Below are positions 32,587-41,598 of a stretch of 64,000 nt of DNA, one piece after another. The translations under genes were made by a program, and so were the position numbers. The DNA comes from JAXMBX01 sp046349635 (lineage in GTDB: Bacteria; Planctomycetota; Planctomycetia; Planctomycetales; Planctomycetaceae). The DNA lies in contig JAXMBX010000014.1 of the NCBI GenBank assembly GCA_046349635.1, forward strand, positions 31,798 to 95,797, given 5' to 3'. The notes beneath the pieces were generated by a model. It made no database searches. It had not been told where the DNA came from and saw nothing but the letters and a program-made list of their open reading frames with translations. Position 1 is the first letter of the stretch. Every line of letters begins with the position of its first letter.

Positions 32587-35500
32587 TCAGGAATTGGGTT
32601 CAATGTCCCACCGTTGGATCAGTTGTTCGATTTGTTCCAGAGCCTGTTGAATTTCGGTCTCAAGTTGGGAGATCTGGGAATCCGCCTGGTCGAGCCGGTT
32701 CTGGACAGCAAGCTGTTCCAGTTCGCTCGACTTCTGGTGGAGTCGCTGCGCGGAAAGATTCCCCGCGGCTCCCTTCAAGGTGTGGGCGGCTTTTTTCAAG
32801 GCGACAGGATCGCGTCCCGTGCAGGCCTGGCGGATTTCCTCGACGTCCTGGGGCACGCGGGCCTGGAACTTCCGGAGGACGCGGGTGGCAAAGTTCGAGT
32901 CGTTGCAGCAGCGTTGCAGCAGGGATTCCACATCGATGATCTGAAGTTCGATGTCGGAGGGGATCTCCGTCGAGCTCACGTCTCCTCGTGTCGTCGATTT
33001 TCGGGCAGACTGGTCGACCCGATCCGACGCCCGGCGATTTGGGTGCACGGGTACGGCGTTCCCCCGCTTCTGAATCGCATTCAGCAGAAGCTTGGGGTCA
33101 ATGGGCTTGGTGACGTAATCATCCATTCCGGCTTCCAGGCAGCGTTCCCGGTCTCCGCGAACGGCGTTGGCGGTGAGGGCAATGATGTGCAGCTTGGAAC
33201 GGCCGAGTGCGGTCCATTCCTCGGTCCCTTCCCAGCGGCGAAGTTCTCCGGTCGCCTCGAAGCCGTCCATTTCCGGCATCTGGCAGTCCATGAGCGCGAC
33301 GTCGAAGGGAGACGCCTTGAGCTTCTCGACCGCCTCGCGACCGTTGGTGGCCGTTTCGAAAACATAACCCGCCCCGGCGACGATTTCCCCGGTCACCATG
33401 CGGTTGATTTCGTTATCGTCGACGACCAGGATCATGACGGCGCTGGGATCTCCCGGATCGCCGCTCGGCTTGGCGGGGGTGTCGGTACGGGAACCCTGCA
33501 GCGAGACGGTCTTGCGGCCGCCGTTCAGATGGTCGTTGAGGATTTCGACAATCGTGTCGTAGAGGCGCGACTGGCGGATCGGCTTCGTCAACAGGCCATT
33601 CAATCCGGCCTTCTTCACGGCTGCCGGATCGAGGTCGCAATCGACCGAAGTCAGCATCAGGAGCGGCAGGTGGCGGAGGTTTTCGTCGTCGCGGATGGCG
33701 GCGGCGATGTCCAGGCCGTCCATGCCTCCCGGGAGTTGCTGGTCGAGGATCACGAACTGGAACGGCTTTTTGGTCTCCACCGACTTGCGAAGTTCCTCCA
33801 ATGCGGACTTCCCATCGACGGCGGGGGTGAATTCGAAGCCCCAGCTGAGAAGTTGATCGTGCAGGATCTCCAGGTTGGTCGGGGTGTCATCCACGACCAG
33901 CACACGCAACGAATTCATGTGTTGCGGCATTTTCTTCGCGGAGGCGGGCTTGGTATCGAGCAACTGGAAGGGGACTTCGACCCAGAAGGTGGAGCCTCGC
34001 CCCGCGGTGCTTTCGACGCCGATTTTGCCCCCCATCAGTTCGCAGAGTTGCTTGCAAATGGAGAGTCCGAGACCGGTCCCCCCGAAGCGTCGCGAGACGG
34101 AGGCATCGACCTGTGAGAAAGCGGAGAAGAGCCGTTGCTGCTGTTCGGGGGTCATGCCGATGCCGGTATCCTGAACCGACAGCCGCAACCGTACGATACA
34201 ACCCCGATCGTCGGCGGTGCGTGACAGGAGAGCCGCCCGGATCGTTACTTCCCCCTTTTCGGTGAACTTGAGGGCATTGTTGACGAGGTTGATGATCATT
34301 TGGCGGATGCGTTCAGGATCGCCCGACAGGGAGACAGGGAGGTCCGACGGCAGATGGCAGGAGAGTTCGATCTTCTTTTCCTCGGCGCGCATCGCGAACA
34401 TCTCCGCGACGTCCTCCATGATCATGCGGAGATCGAAGGAGATGTTTTCGAGTTCGAGTTTTCCCGCCTCGATCTTGGAGATGTCGAGGATATCGTTGAT
34501 CTGCACCAGCAGGGCGTCGGCGGATTGACGGGCGATGCGGGCATAGCGCTGTTGGCGGGGATCGAGCTGGGTGCCCGAGAGAAGTTCGAGCATCCCGATC
34601 ACGCCGTTTAACGGCGTGCGAATCTCGTGGCTCATCTTGGCGAGGAAGGTGGTCTTGGCCTGGTTGGCGGCTTCGGCGGCCTGTTTTTCCCGCTGAAGTT
34701 TGCGGGCGGTGATCCGCTCGGAGATATCCTCGACGCTGCCTTCATAGTGGCTGGGGCGTCCGTCGGGGAAACGGACGAGACGAGCGCTTTCGGAGATCCA
34801 GATGATACTCCCGTCGCGGCGTCGGACTTCGCTTTCAAAGTTCTTGACCATCCCCCATTTTTCCATGATCTCCCGGAACTGATCGCGACGCTGTGGATCG
34901 ATGTAGAGTTGATCCTGAATGTTGGTCAGTCCGGAGATCAGGTCTTCGGCGTCCGTATAGCCGTAAATCCTGGCGAGGGCGCGGTTGGCACTCAGGTATT
35001 TACCGTCGAGGCTCGTCTGGAAAATTCCCTCGATCGCGTTTTCGAAGATGGCGCGGTACTTTTCTTCCGCGGCCTGGGTATCGGCGACGGCCATTTCGCG
35101 GGCGGCAATCTCCGCATTGACCCGCGCGATGACACGGTTGTATTCCTCGGCGATCTGGCCAACCTCAGTGTGCGGTTCACAGCGGACCTGGCCGGAGAAA
35201 TCCCCGTCTTTCCGATGATGGCTCATGTCCTCCAGGAGATTGAGCAAGGCCGTACTCGCGCCGTGTTCGGAGACGTTCAGGCCCTGCTGCTCATCCTGCT
35301 GGTTCACCCTCAGGGGACAAACTCCTCTGAGCAACAGCAGCAAGGATCCACCAATCCCGAAGGACCACAGGAAACAGGATCCCACTCCGATGGTCTGAAC
35401 GGCGAGCTGTCCCCACTGGGAATTACCGTTGCCGAAACTGGTGGAAGGGGCGAAGATCGCGACGGCGAGGGTTCCCCATACGCCGCAGAATCCATGCACG

Positions 35501-36474
35501 GGAATGGCGCCCACCGCATCGTCAATCTTCAGCTTCTGGAGCAGCACCGTTCCGAATTCGACGATCAGGGCGGAGAAAACTCCGATCTGGAGCGCCGCCG
35601 CGCCGCTGACGATATGGCAGGAGGCTGTGATTCCGACCAGTCCCCCCAGGACTCCGTTAATACAGCTCCCGACATTGGGGCGCCCTTCGCGCCAAATGGA
35701 CAGGAGGACCGCGGCAACACCCCCCGCAGCGGCGGCGAGATTGGTATTGATGAGGATCGGCGGGAGCTTGTCGTTGACGGCGAGCAGGCTGCCACCGTTG
35801 AAGCCGAACCACCCGAACCACAGGATCATCGCCCCTAATGCGGCGAGTGGAATGTTGTGTCCCTGAATCTCCGGGGCTCCCTTTTCGAAGCGTCCGATTC
35901 GCGGACCGATCATCATCACGGCGGCGAGTGCGAACCAGCCCCCGACAGAGTGAACGACCGTGGAACCGGCGAAGTCGATGAACCCCATTTTGGCCAGCCA
36001 GCCGGAGGGAGTTCCCTCCAGTCCGCCTCCCCAGGCCCAATGTCCAAAGATGGGATAGATGAGGCCGGAGATAATCAGACTCATCATCAGGTAGGCGGTG
36101 AATCGCGTTCGTTCGGCGACGGCCCCGGAGACAATAGTGGTCGATGTTCCGCAGAACATCAGTTGATAGAGGAGGAAAGTGCTGAGCCAGAGGGGGGAGA
36201 CGCCGTGCATGGAGGCCGTGGAATATCCCCAGAATCCATCCCAAGTAGTGCCGAACATCAGGGTGAAGCCGACCCACCAGAACGCGACTCCCGCGACGCA
36301 GAAGTCGAGGAGGTTCTTGATGGAGACGTTGATGCTGTTCTTGGCGCGACACAGGCCGCTTTCCAGGCAGCAAAACCCGGCCTGCATGAAGAAGACCAGC
36401 GCCGAACACATGAGCACCCAGAGAATGTCGACTTGAGTGTGTTCGGGAACTCCCGCGAAGGCACTTTCCGGCAT
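32587..36474 (-). CDS. Ammonium transporter fused to hybrid histidine kinase (Amt-PAS-HK-REC-REC-HPt)
   Basis: Protein of 1295 aa. Residues 10-385 are an Amt/MEP channel with all key positions: Phe107, Trp148, Asp167, His175 and His328 (twin-His pore). Then linker (390-460), PAS (about 470-590), HisKA with His616 in MSHEIRTPLNG, HATPase (710-835, FGGTGLGLSICKQL), REC1 (Asp911), REC2 (Asp1063) and an HPt domain with His1231 in AAHTLKGAAGNL. The whole phosphorelay is in one chain. Amt-kinase fusions are known as ammonium sensors in the anammox planctomycete Kuenenia (Ks-Amt5). The complete pore suggests sensing through, or coupled with, binding in the channel. ATG at 36474 is well placed. No glnK is adjacent. 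Downstream HD-GYP is the likely output. Confidence 0.95.
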   Translation of the reverse strand: MPESAFAGVPEHTQVDILWVLMCSALVFFMQAGFCCLESGLCRAKNSINVSIKNLLDFCVAGVAFWWVGFTLMFGTTWDGFWGYSTASMHGVSPLWLSTFLLYQLMFCGTSTTIVSGAVAERTRFTAYLMMSLIISGLIYPIFGHWAWGGGLEGTPSGWLAKMGFIDFAGSTVVHSVGGWFALAAVMMIGPRIGRFEKGAPEIQGHNIPLAALGAMILWFGWFGFNGGSLLAVNDKLPPILINTNLAAAAGGVAAVLLSIWREGRPNVGSCINGVLGGLVGITASCHIVSGAAALQIGVFSALIVEFGTVLLQKLKIDDAVGAIPVHGFCGVWGTLAVAIFAPSTSFGNGNSQWGQLAVQTIGVGSCFLWSFGIGGSLLLLLRGVCPLRVNQQDEQQGLNVSEHGASTALLNLLEDMSHHRKDGDFSGQVRCEPHTEVGQIAEEYNRVIARVNAEIAAREMAVADTQAAEEKYRAIFENAIEGIFQTSLDGKYLSANRALARIYGYTDAEDLISGLTNIQDQLYIDPQRRDQFREIMEKWGMVKNFESEVRRRDGSIIWISESARLVRFPDGRPSHYEGSVEDISERITARKLQREKQAAEAANQAKTTFLAKMSHEIRTPLNGVIGMLELLSGTQLDPRQQRYARIARQSADALLVQINDILDISKIEAGKLELENISFDLRMIMEDVAEMFAMRAEEKKIELSCHLPSDLPVSLSGDPERIRQMIINLVNNALKFTEKGEVTIRAALLSRTADDRGCIVRLRLSVQDTGIGMTPEQQQRLFSAFSQVDASVSRRFGGTGLGLSICKQLCELMGGKIGVESTAGRGSTFWVEVPFQLLDTKPASAKKMPQHMNSLRVLVVDDTPTNLEILHDQLLSWGFEFTPAVDGKSALEELRKSVETKKPFQFVILDQQLPGGMDGLDIAAAIRDDENLRHLPLLMLTSVDCDLDPAAVKKAGLNGLLTKPIRQSRLYDTIVEILNDHLNGGRKTVSLQGSRTDTPAKPSGDPGDPSAVMILVVDDNEINRMVTGEIVAGAGYVFETATNGREAVEKLKASPFDVALMDCQMPEMDGFEATGELRRWEGTEEWTALGRSKLHIIALTANAVRGDRERCLEAGMDDYVTKPIDPKLLLNAIQKRGNAVPVHPNRRASDRVDQSARKSTTRGDVSSTEIPSDIELQIIDVESLLQRCCNDSNFATRVLRKFQARVPQDVEEIRQACTGRDPVALKKAAHTLKGAAGNLSAQRLHQKSSELEQLAVQNRLDQADSQISQLETEIQQALEQIEQLIQRWDIEPNS

Positions 36475-36494
36475 GGAATTGATCCACGGAAATT

Positions 36495-36558
36495 CAGGTT
36501 CGCGATTGCTCCGCCGCGCGCCGAAATATGCGCGCGGGAAGAGAGCCGGTCACGAACC
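36495..36558 (-). promoter_or_regulatory. Nested hairpin in the presumed leader of the ammonium sensor mRNA
   Basis: CAGGTTCG (36495-36502) pairs with CGAACCTG (36551-36558), enclosing a second perfect GC stem, CCGCGCGC (36514-36521) with GCGCGCGG (36530-36537). It lies about 20 nt before the start codon and could mask the ribosome-binding region or be an operator. Confidence 0.4.
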
Positions 36559-36726
36559 TGACAGTGTGAAGCCATCCGGGAGGCACGGGGGCTTTCGATC
36601 TGAAAGGCACAGACGAACTTCAAACTTCAGATGCCGAACCGAGGTGCTGTGAGATCCAAACTGAAAGGAGAAGGTCGATCAAACGGCGGCAAACCTGCAT
36701 TTCCGTTACAGGCCGGGAACTCTTTG

Positions 36727-36747
36727 AGGTGAAACCCTCACCTTTTT
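36727..36747 (+). terminator. Terminator-like hairpin without an upstream forward gene
   Basis: AGGTGA and TCACCT form a perfect 6-bp stem around AACCC, followed by a run of five T. Short for a terminator. It would end a forward transcript from the upstream 250 bp, where no gene is visible. Confidence 0.3.
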
Positions 36748-36924
36748 CTTCAGATTCCGTCATCTTCTGCAACGGTAATCGCCTTATCGCCTTACGGTGG
36801 ATAAAACCTTAGGGGAATTCTCCCGTTCATCACGAACGGATGTCCTCTGGCCGCTCGGAGATCATGGAGTCTGTCAATCCGCCACGAACCGTTTACGCGC
36901 TAACAAAGCCGAGGCTGCCGCAGA

Positions 36925-36944
36925 AATGTTCCACGTGGAACATT
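36925..36944. other. parS-like centromere site
   Basis: A perfect 20-bp palindrome, AATGTTCCACGTGGAACATT. Its 16-bp core (36927-36942) differs from the classical ParB site TGTTTCACGTGAAACA only by one symmetric pair, a variant found in many bacteria. It is the only such site I found in the window. parS sites cluster near the replication origin. Confidence 0.7.
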
Positions 36945-36994
36945 GCCGGTCGTGACGGCCATGTCGGTTGCTGTGGCTTGAGCGGAGCGGCAAT

Positions 36995-39900
36995 CTATTT
37001 CGCCTGCAGGAAGGCGATGACGTCCGCAACGTCCTGCGGAGTGAGATCCTTCTCGAGCCCCTCGGGCATGAAGGAGAGTCCGTTGCTCACGAACTCTTCG
37101 ATGTCGTTTCGGAGGAGAGTCTGCGTTTTACCATCGCTGGAGGCGAGCATGATACTGTTCGGCGCGAGGTCCACGATCATGCCATTGAGGACGCGGCCGT
37201 CTTTCATGGCCGCCACATAGGTTTTGAACTTGCCTTCGACCGCCCGATTCGGATCGAGAATCGCCGTCAATAAGGCACCGGTGGTACGATCCTGAAGTGT
37301 CGCGAGATTGGCTCCGAGCGCATTCCCGATGCCGCGATATTGATGACAAGCGGCGCAGGTCCGTTTGAAGACAGTCTCCCCTTTGATCGCGTTGCCGGTG
37401 AGAGTCCGGACGGTGTCATAACCGTCGAGAACTTTCTGGCGATCCTGGGTGGGATTCTGGGCGAGGATTTTAGCAGCGCGATCCGCGAGCGCGGGATTGC
37501 GATGTTTTAGCAGTCGCTGCCGGGAGGCGGCATCGAGATCGCGCGGGGAGATTTTCGACCCTTCCAATATGTTGAGGAGTTGCGCCGTGAAAGTTTCGCG
37601 GGAGAGGAGGACGTCGAGGATGCGGGCTTGGGTTTCGGGGAGTTGATTGCGCCAATTCGCGAGGAGCAGGCCGGGAATCCGGTCCTCAGTGAAGTGGGCG
37701 AGCGCGTTCACCGCCGCGAACTGAAGCGTGAGAGGCTGGAGCGGCGAGGCGAAATCCGACAGGAGAGTGATGTCCTCAGATTGAGAAGAGAGCCCTCGCC
37801 CGAGGAGATGGAGGCATTGCTCCCGCTGTTCCAGAGGTGCATCGGGGTCTCTCGCGACAGACCGGGCACGGACGAACCAGGGGTCGACCCGTGAGAGGAG
37901 CTGGTTCCATTTGTCGCCCTGCTCCACCTTCAATTTGATCAAACTTGTGCCCCGTTGCTGCAGTCCATCCAGCAAGGCTCCCAGCGCGGAGAATTGCCAT
38001 GACGGATGCGACATGCCTGCATCCTGGGAGGCGATGAGTTCCAGGGCGCGGTGGATGCCGGAGTCGTTGTTGCCGAGCAGGGTGGCGAGCAGCGGAGGGA
38101 TCAATTTCTCGCGTGACTTGGTGGTTGTCTGCTCGGAGAGGACCACCGGAAGAATTTGTTCGACATGTCGGGGGGCGGAACTGAGGACTGCGGCTCGAAT
38201 CCATTCGTGATCGGGATCGCGGAGCAAGATTTGTGCGAGGATCTGACCCGCTTTTGGGTCGGCGCATTCCCCCAGGATGAGTGCCAGTTCAAAACGGACA
38301 CGGAGGTGATCGTGGTTCGCGAGGGAGAAGAGCTTCTGTTGTAGTTGCTCCTGGAGAGGGAAGCGAGATTCACACAGGCGGATGGCCTGAATGACGATGT
38401 GCTCATTTTTATCTGAAAGAGCCTCCTGCAGAACATCTGGTTCCAGCCCGCCGAGACTGTGGAGAGTCCAGAGAAGCTGTGACTGCACGCTGGGATCACG
38501 GGAATGTCTGAAGCGGTTGGTCAGATCAGGAATTAACTTTCGGCTTTGCTGCGGACGTTCCAGGAGCCATTGCTGGGCCATATCCCGGAGGGTGCCATTT
38601 GAAGATACCAGGAGAGCCGCGACGTCTTGCTGGGATTTCTCGTTCAGCCGGGGGAGCGGGTTCATTTTCGTTTTGGATTTGTAGACCCGATAGATGCGTC
38701 CCCGATCAGACCCGGCGCGGAGGTCAAGCTTGGCCTGCCAGTCCTCGGGAATCCATTCCGGATGCTCGATGACCTGCCGATACATGTCGGCGATCCAGAG
38801 GGCCCCGTCAGGACCCATCATGGCACGGACGGGACGAAACCAGGTATCGGTGGTCGAGAGGAATTCCTGTTTGGAATTGTTGTATTCACCGATTCTCTCG
38901 GCGTGATAGGTGACGCCCAGCGGCCTGAGGCGGATCAACTGGATCAGGTTATGGACCGGCTCGCAAACGACACCGAATTCATTGACGTCATCGCCAAGAG
39001 TTTCTTCGGTAAAAATGGACTGGCTGAATTCATGATCCCGCAGGATGGCGGGGCTGCAGGCGGAGGTGAAGCGATTGGCGGAGCGGAGATCATTGAAGCG
39101 TTCCGTAACGCGGCTGGAGGGGAAGACGGGGGGACTGTCACCGTCGCCGAAGGCATTCACGACGTTGCGCGGGAAGACCACGTGCGGATTGCGGCGCACG
39201 AAGCGTTCCGGCACAACGTAGTGAAACCAGGGATGGCTGTTGTCGTTGCCGAACCAGTTGCCGAAATCATCGCGGGAGCGGCCATATTGGGTGCGACCCG
39301 TCTCCGGTTCGATCTGTCCGGTGTCCGGGTTGATGCGGAAATCATTCCCTGGAAGGGAGACATCCTTGCCGAGAAGTTCGGCGCGGATCTTAAAGTTGGG
39401 GTCGCCTCCGGCGACGTAGAGCCAGTGATCGAGTCCGTAGGCGAAACCATTCATGCGGTGCTGAGGGTTGAATTTTCCGAAGCCTGAGAAGAGAAGTTTG
39501 CGTTCATCGGCGACGCCATCGCCATTCGAGTCGCGAGCGAAAAAGATTTCGGGAGGAGCGGAGACGACAACGCCATCGCGCCAGGGGAAGACACCGGTGG
39601 GGAATTCGATGCCGTCCAGAAAAACTTTGCGTTCGTCAAACCTTCCGTCCCGGTTGGTGTCTTCCAATACGATAATTTTTCCGAGTGGTTTTCCTTCCGC
39701 GCCTTGGGGATAGTCTCCCATTTCGACGACCCACAGGCGGCCATCCGCCCCGAAGGCGAAGTTGATGGGGTCCCGGACGAGAGGTTCGGCGGCGACGAGT
39801 TCGACGGAGAAGCCGCGCATGATGCGAAACTGCTGGAGGGCATTGGCGGCATCTTTGGGCTGTTCGGCCTGGGGATGTTCGAGGATTTCCTTGATCCGCT

Positions 39901-41284
39901 TGAAGATCAGGTCTTCTGTTCCGGTGGACCAGCGACCGGGCTGGTTGTAATAGATCATGGAGAAGTCGACTTCGTAGCCTCCTTCCCCGCGGACCCGTTC
40001 GGAGGCGATATAGCCGGGGACATCATTGGTGTAAGCGGTGGCCCAGACGTAGCCGGATTGGAGTTCCTGTTTCATGCGGAGGACATAGTCGAGGACGACT
40101 TCGCCTCCCATGAAGACCATGGTGAGATCATTTCCAAACTGCCAGGTTTCGATGGGGAGGGGATAAGTTTCCGGCAGCCGCCCTTTTTTCTTCAGGATGT
40201 CGAGCATGTTCTGGGCATGCTTGCGGACGACAGGTTGTTTGTCGGCGAGTTTCAACGTGAGTTCCGCAACGGTGGGGCGATCGAAAGGAAGGGCGGCGTA
40301 ACCGAAGGAACAGACGGGAGCGGCTGCGATTTCCTTCATCGGTTGCGCGAGGACTTTCCGGACCGCCTCCGTCGCTTCCCGGCCATGCGCGATCGCGAGG
40401 GGGGAGGCATCCTTGAGCATGGCATTGGTGCGGGGTTCGGGGTTGGTGTCGGCACCACAGCCGATGAGAGTCAATGCCGTCACGCCGGGGTGGGCTTCTT
40501 CGAGGAATCGAGCGGCATAGCCGGGCCAGTCGGGGCTGATGCGGTTGTCCTGCGGGCCGAGAGTTGTGGCGTGGCAGGCGTAGTTGAAGACGATGCCTCT
40601 GATTTTGCCTTGGGAGTCGGTGATCTTGAGGACCGGCAGACTGTGATCGACCGGGCCGGCGGGGTTGATACCGAAGCCGGTCCACTTGCCGTTTTTCAAC
40701 ACACGGCGGTTGACGGAGAAGCCGAGTTTTCCCTCGCCGAGGTAGAGCTTGCCCGGTTGGAGGTCGCGTATCGCATCGCCGATGACGGCGACGATCTGAT
40801 CGATGACGCGGTCAGAATAGGCTTCAGCCCGCTTCCGTTCTTCCTCGCTGAACGGTACGGAGAGGAGGTTCGAAGCGGCGGTGGCGAATTGCGGCCCGGT
40901 GTGCGTGTGGGTGCAACTGACGGCCAATCTCTCGCGGGGGATCTTGTGTTCCGCGGCGACCCGCTTGGCGATGGTCGCATTCTGGGCGGCTCCGAGCCCC
41001 AGCAGATCGACCATGACGATGGCGTGCAGGTTTCCCTGGGGTGATTTGAACGCCATTGAGCGAACCTGCAGTTTTTCATCCACCTGGCTGGCGGGGGTTT
41101 CCCGGTTGGAGTAGCCGGAGAGGCGCATTGGTTCGGTGGGGGTGATGTCCCTGTGTGCGAAACCGAACTGGGTGAGTTTTTCCGGGGCCGGGTCGTCGCC
41201 GCGGAGAGGAGCGGAAACCAGGCTGAGGCAGAGGACGCCAAAAAAGAAAAGAACGCGAGATGGGGAGACGAGTTTCGATGGCAT
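36995..41284 (-). CDS. Ceramidase-like/PVC-type dehydrogenase/HEAT/cytochrome c fusion protein
   Basis: Exported protein of 1429 aa. Signal peptide at residues 8-25; neutral ceramidase-like amidase domain at 35-470 with VSCTHTHTGPQFA (125-131) and FNYACHATTLGP (His238), the zinc-ligand motifs of that family; from about 484 a PVC-type dehydrogenase propeller (RIMRGFSVELVAAEP, WVVEMGDYPQG, DTNRDGRFDERKVF, WIADMYRQVIEHPEWIP); alpha-helical HEAT-like repeats from about 900; and a C-terminal cytochrome c domain with CAACH at 1310-1314. AGGAGG 7 bases before the ATG fixes the start. The ceramidase-like part may hydrolyse an amide-linked lipid or sugar; the rest suggests periplasmic oxidation. A paralogue without the first domain lies at 57633-60710. 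Confidence 0.93.
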   Translation of the reverse strand: MPSKLVSPSRVLFFFGVLCLSLVSAPLRGDDPAPEKLTQFGFAHRDITPTEPMRLSGYSNRETPASQVDEKLQVRSMAFKSPQGNLHAIVMVDLLGLGAAQNATIAKRVAAEHKIPRERLAVSCTHTHTGPQFATAASNLLSVPFSEEERKRAEAYSDRVIDQIVAVIGDAIRDLQPGKLYLGEGKLGFSVNRRVLKNGKWTGFGINPAGPVDHSLPVLKITDSQGKIRGIVFNYACHATTLGPQDNRISPDWPGYAARFLEEAHPGVTALTLIGCGADTNPEPRTNAMLKDASPLAIAHGREATEAVRKVLAQPMKEIAAAPVCSFGYAALPFDRPTVAELTLKLADKQPVVRKHAQNMLDILKKKGRLPETYPLPIETWQFGNDLTMVFMGGEVVLDYVLRMKQELQSGYVWATAYTNDVPGYIASERVRGEGGYEVDFSMIYYNQPGRWSTGTEDLIFKRIKEILEHPQAEQPKDAANALQQFRIMRGFSVELVAAEPLVRDPINFAFGADGRLWVVEMGDYPQGAEGKPLGKIIVLEDTNRDGRFDERKVFLDGIEFPTGVFPWRDGVVVSAPPEIFFARDSNGDGVADERKLLFSGFGKFNPQHRMNGFAYGLDHWLYVAGGDPNFKIRAELLGKDVSLPGNDFRINPDTGQIEPETGRTQYGRSRDDFGNWFGNDNSHPWFHYVVPERFVRRNPHVVFPRNVVNAFGDGDSPPVFPSSRVTERFNDLRSANRFTSACSPAILRDHEFSQSIFTEETLGDDVNEFGVVCEPVHNLIQLIRLRPLGVTYHAERIGEYNNSKQEFLSTTDTWFRPVRAMMGPDGALWIADMYRQVIEHPEWIPEDWQAKLDLRAGSDRGRIYRVYKSKTKMNPLPRLNEKSQQDVAALLVSSNGTLRDMAQQWLLERPQQSRKLIPDLTNRFRHSRDPSVQSQLLWTLHSLGGLEPDVLQEALSDKNEHIVIQAIRLCESRFPLQEQLQQKLFSLANHDHLRVRFELALILGECADPKAGQILAQILLRDPDHEWIRAAVLSSAPRHVEQILPVVLSEQTTTKSREKLIPPLLATLLGNNDSGIHRALELIASQDAGMSHPSWQFSALGALLDGLQQRGTSLIKLKVEQGDKWNQLLSRVDPWFVRARSVARDPDAPLEQREQCLHLLGRGLSSQSEDITLLSDFASPLQPLTLQFAAVNALAHFTEDRIPGLLLANWRNQLPETQARILDVLLSRETFTAQLLNILEGSKISPRDLDAASRQRLLKHRNPALADRAAKILAQNPTQDRQKVLDGYDTVRTLTGNAIKGETVFKRTCAACHQYRGIGNALGANLATLQDRTTGALLTAILDPNRAVEGKFKTYVAAMKDGRVLNGMIVDLAPNSIMLASSDGKTQTLLRNDIEEFVSNGLSFMPEGLEKDLTPQDVADVIAFLQAK

Positions 41285-41598
41285 ACCGGCCCTCCTGTGA
41301 CGGGTCAATCAACCTGGAGCGAGGAACAGAGAGCTATCGAGTCTATGCTCTGCGGATTCAGTGGAACAAGCAGGATTTCAGTGAGGCGGGAGGAGCCCCG
41401 GAGAGATTCCGGAGTGAGAGGCCAAAATCCGGGGCAAAGGTTGAGGATTGGGATTGCGTGGAAACGGTCGGTCAAATCATGCTTTTTGTAATGTTTCCTG
41501 CTAACCTGAAGGGTAGACTCCCTTTTCTGATCCCCCTCTTTCCGGTTTTTCGGTTTCTGTTCCGTCATGACGGCGTCAGCGACTTTTTACGGTGTGCA
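41285..41598. other. Divergent intergenic region
   Basis: About 315 bp between the divergent ceramidase/PVC fusion and FHA-LuxR genes. It carries the AGGAGG ribosome-binding site for the fusion gene (reverse strand). The forward open frame continues upstream through most of this stretch but has no protein-like composition. No repeat or strong dyad was seen. Confidence 0.4.

Larger units (their letters stand above)
36475..36994. other. Intergenic region upstream of the ammonium sensor gene
   Basis: About 520 bp without a gene. It contains the 5' leader hairpin at 36495-36558, a terminator-like hairpin on the forward strand at 36727-36747 with no obvious upstream forward gene, and the parS-like palindrome at 36925-36944. 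Confidence 0.55.

Noticed and set aside
32047..34116. Forward frame of 689 aa
   Set aside because: Antisense shadow of the HD-GYP and Amt-kinase genes, both with complete catalytic motifs.
39704..41044. Forward frame of 446 aa
   Set aside because: Antisense shadow of the ceramidase-like domain.
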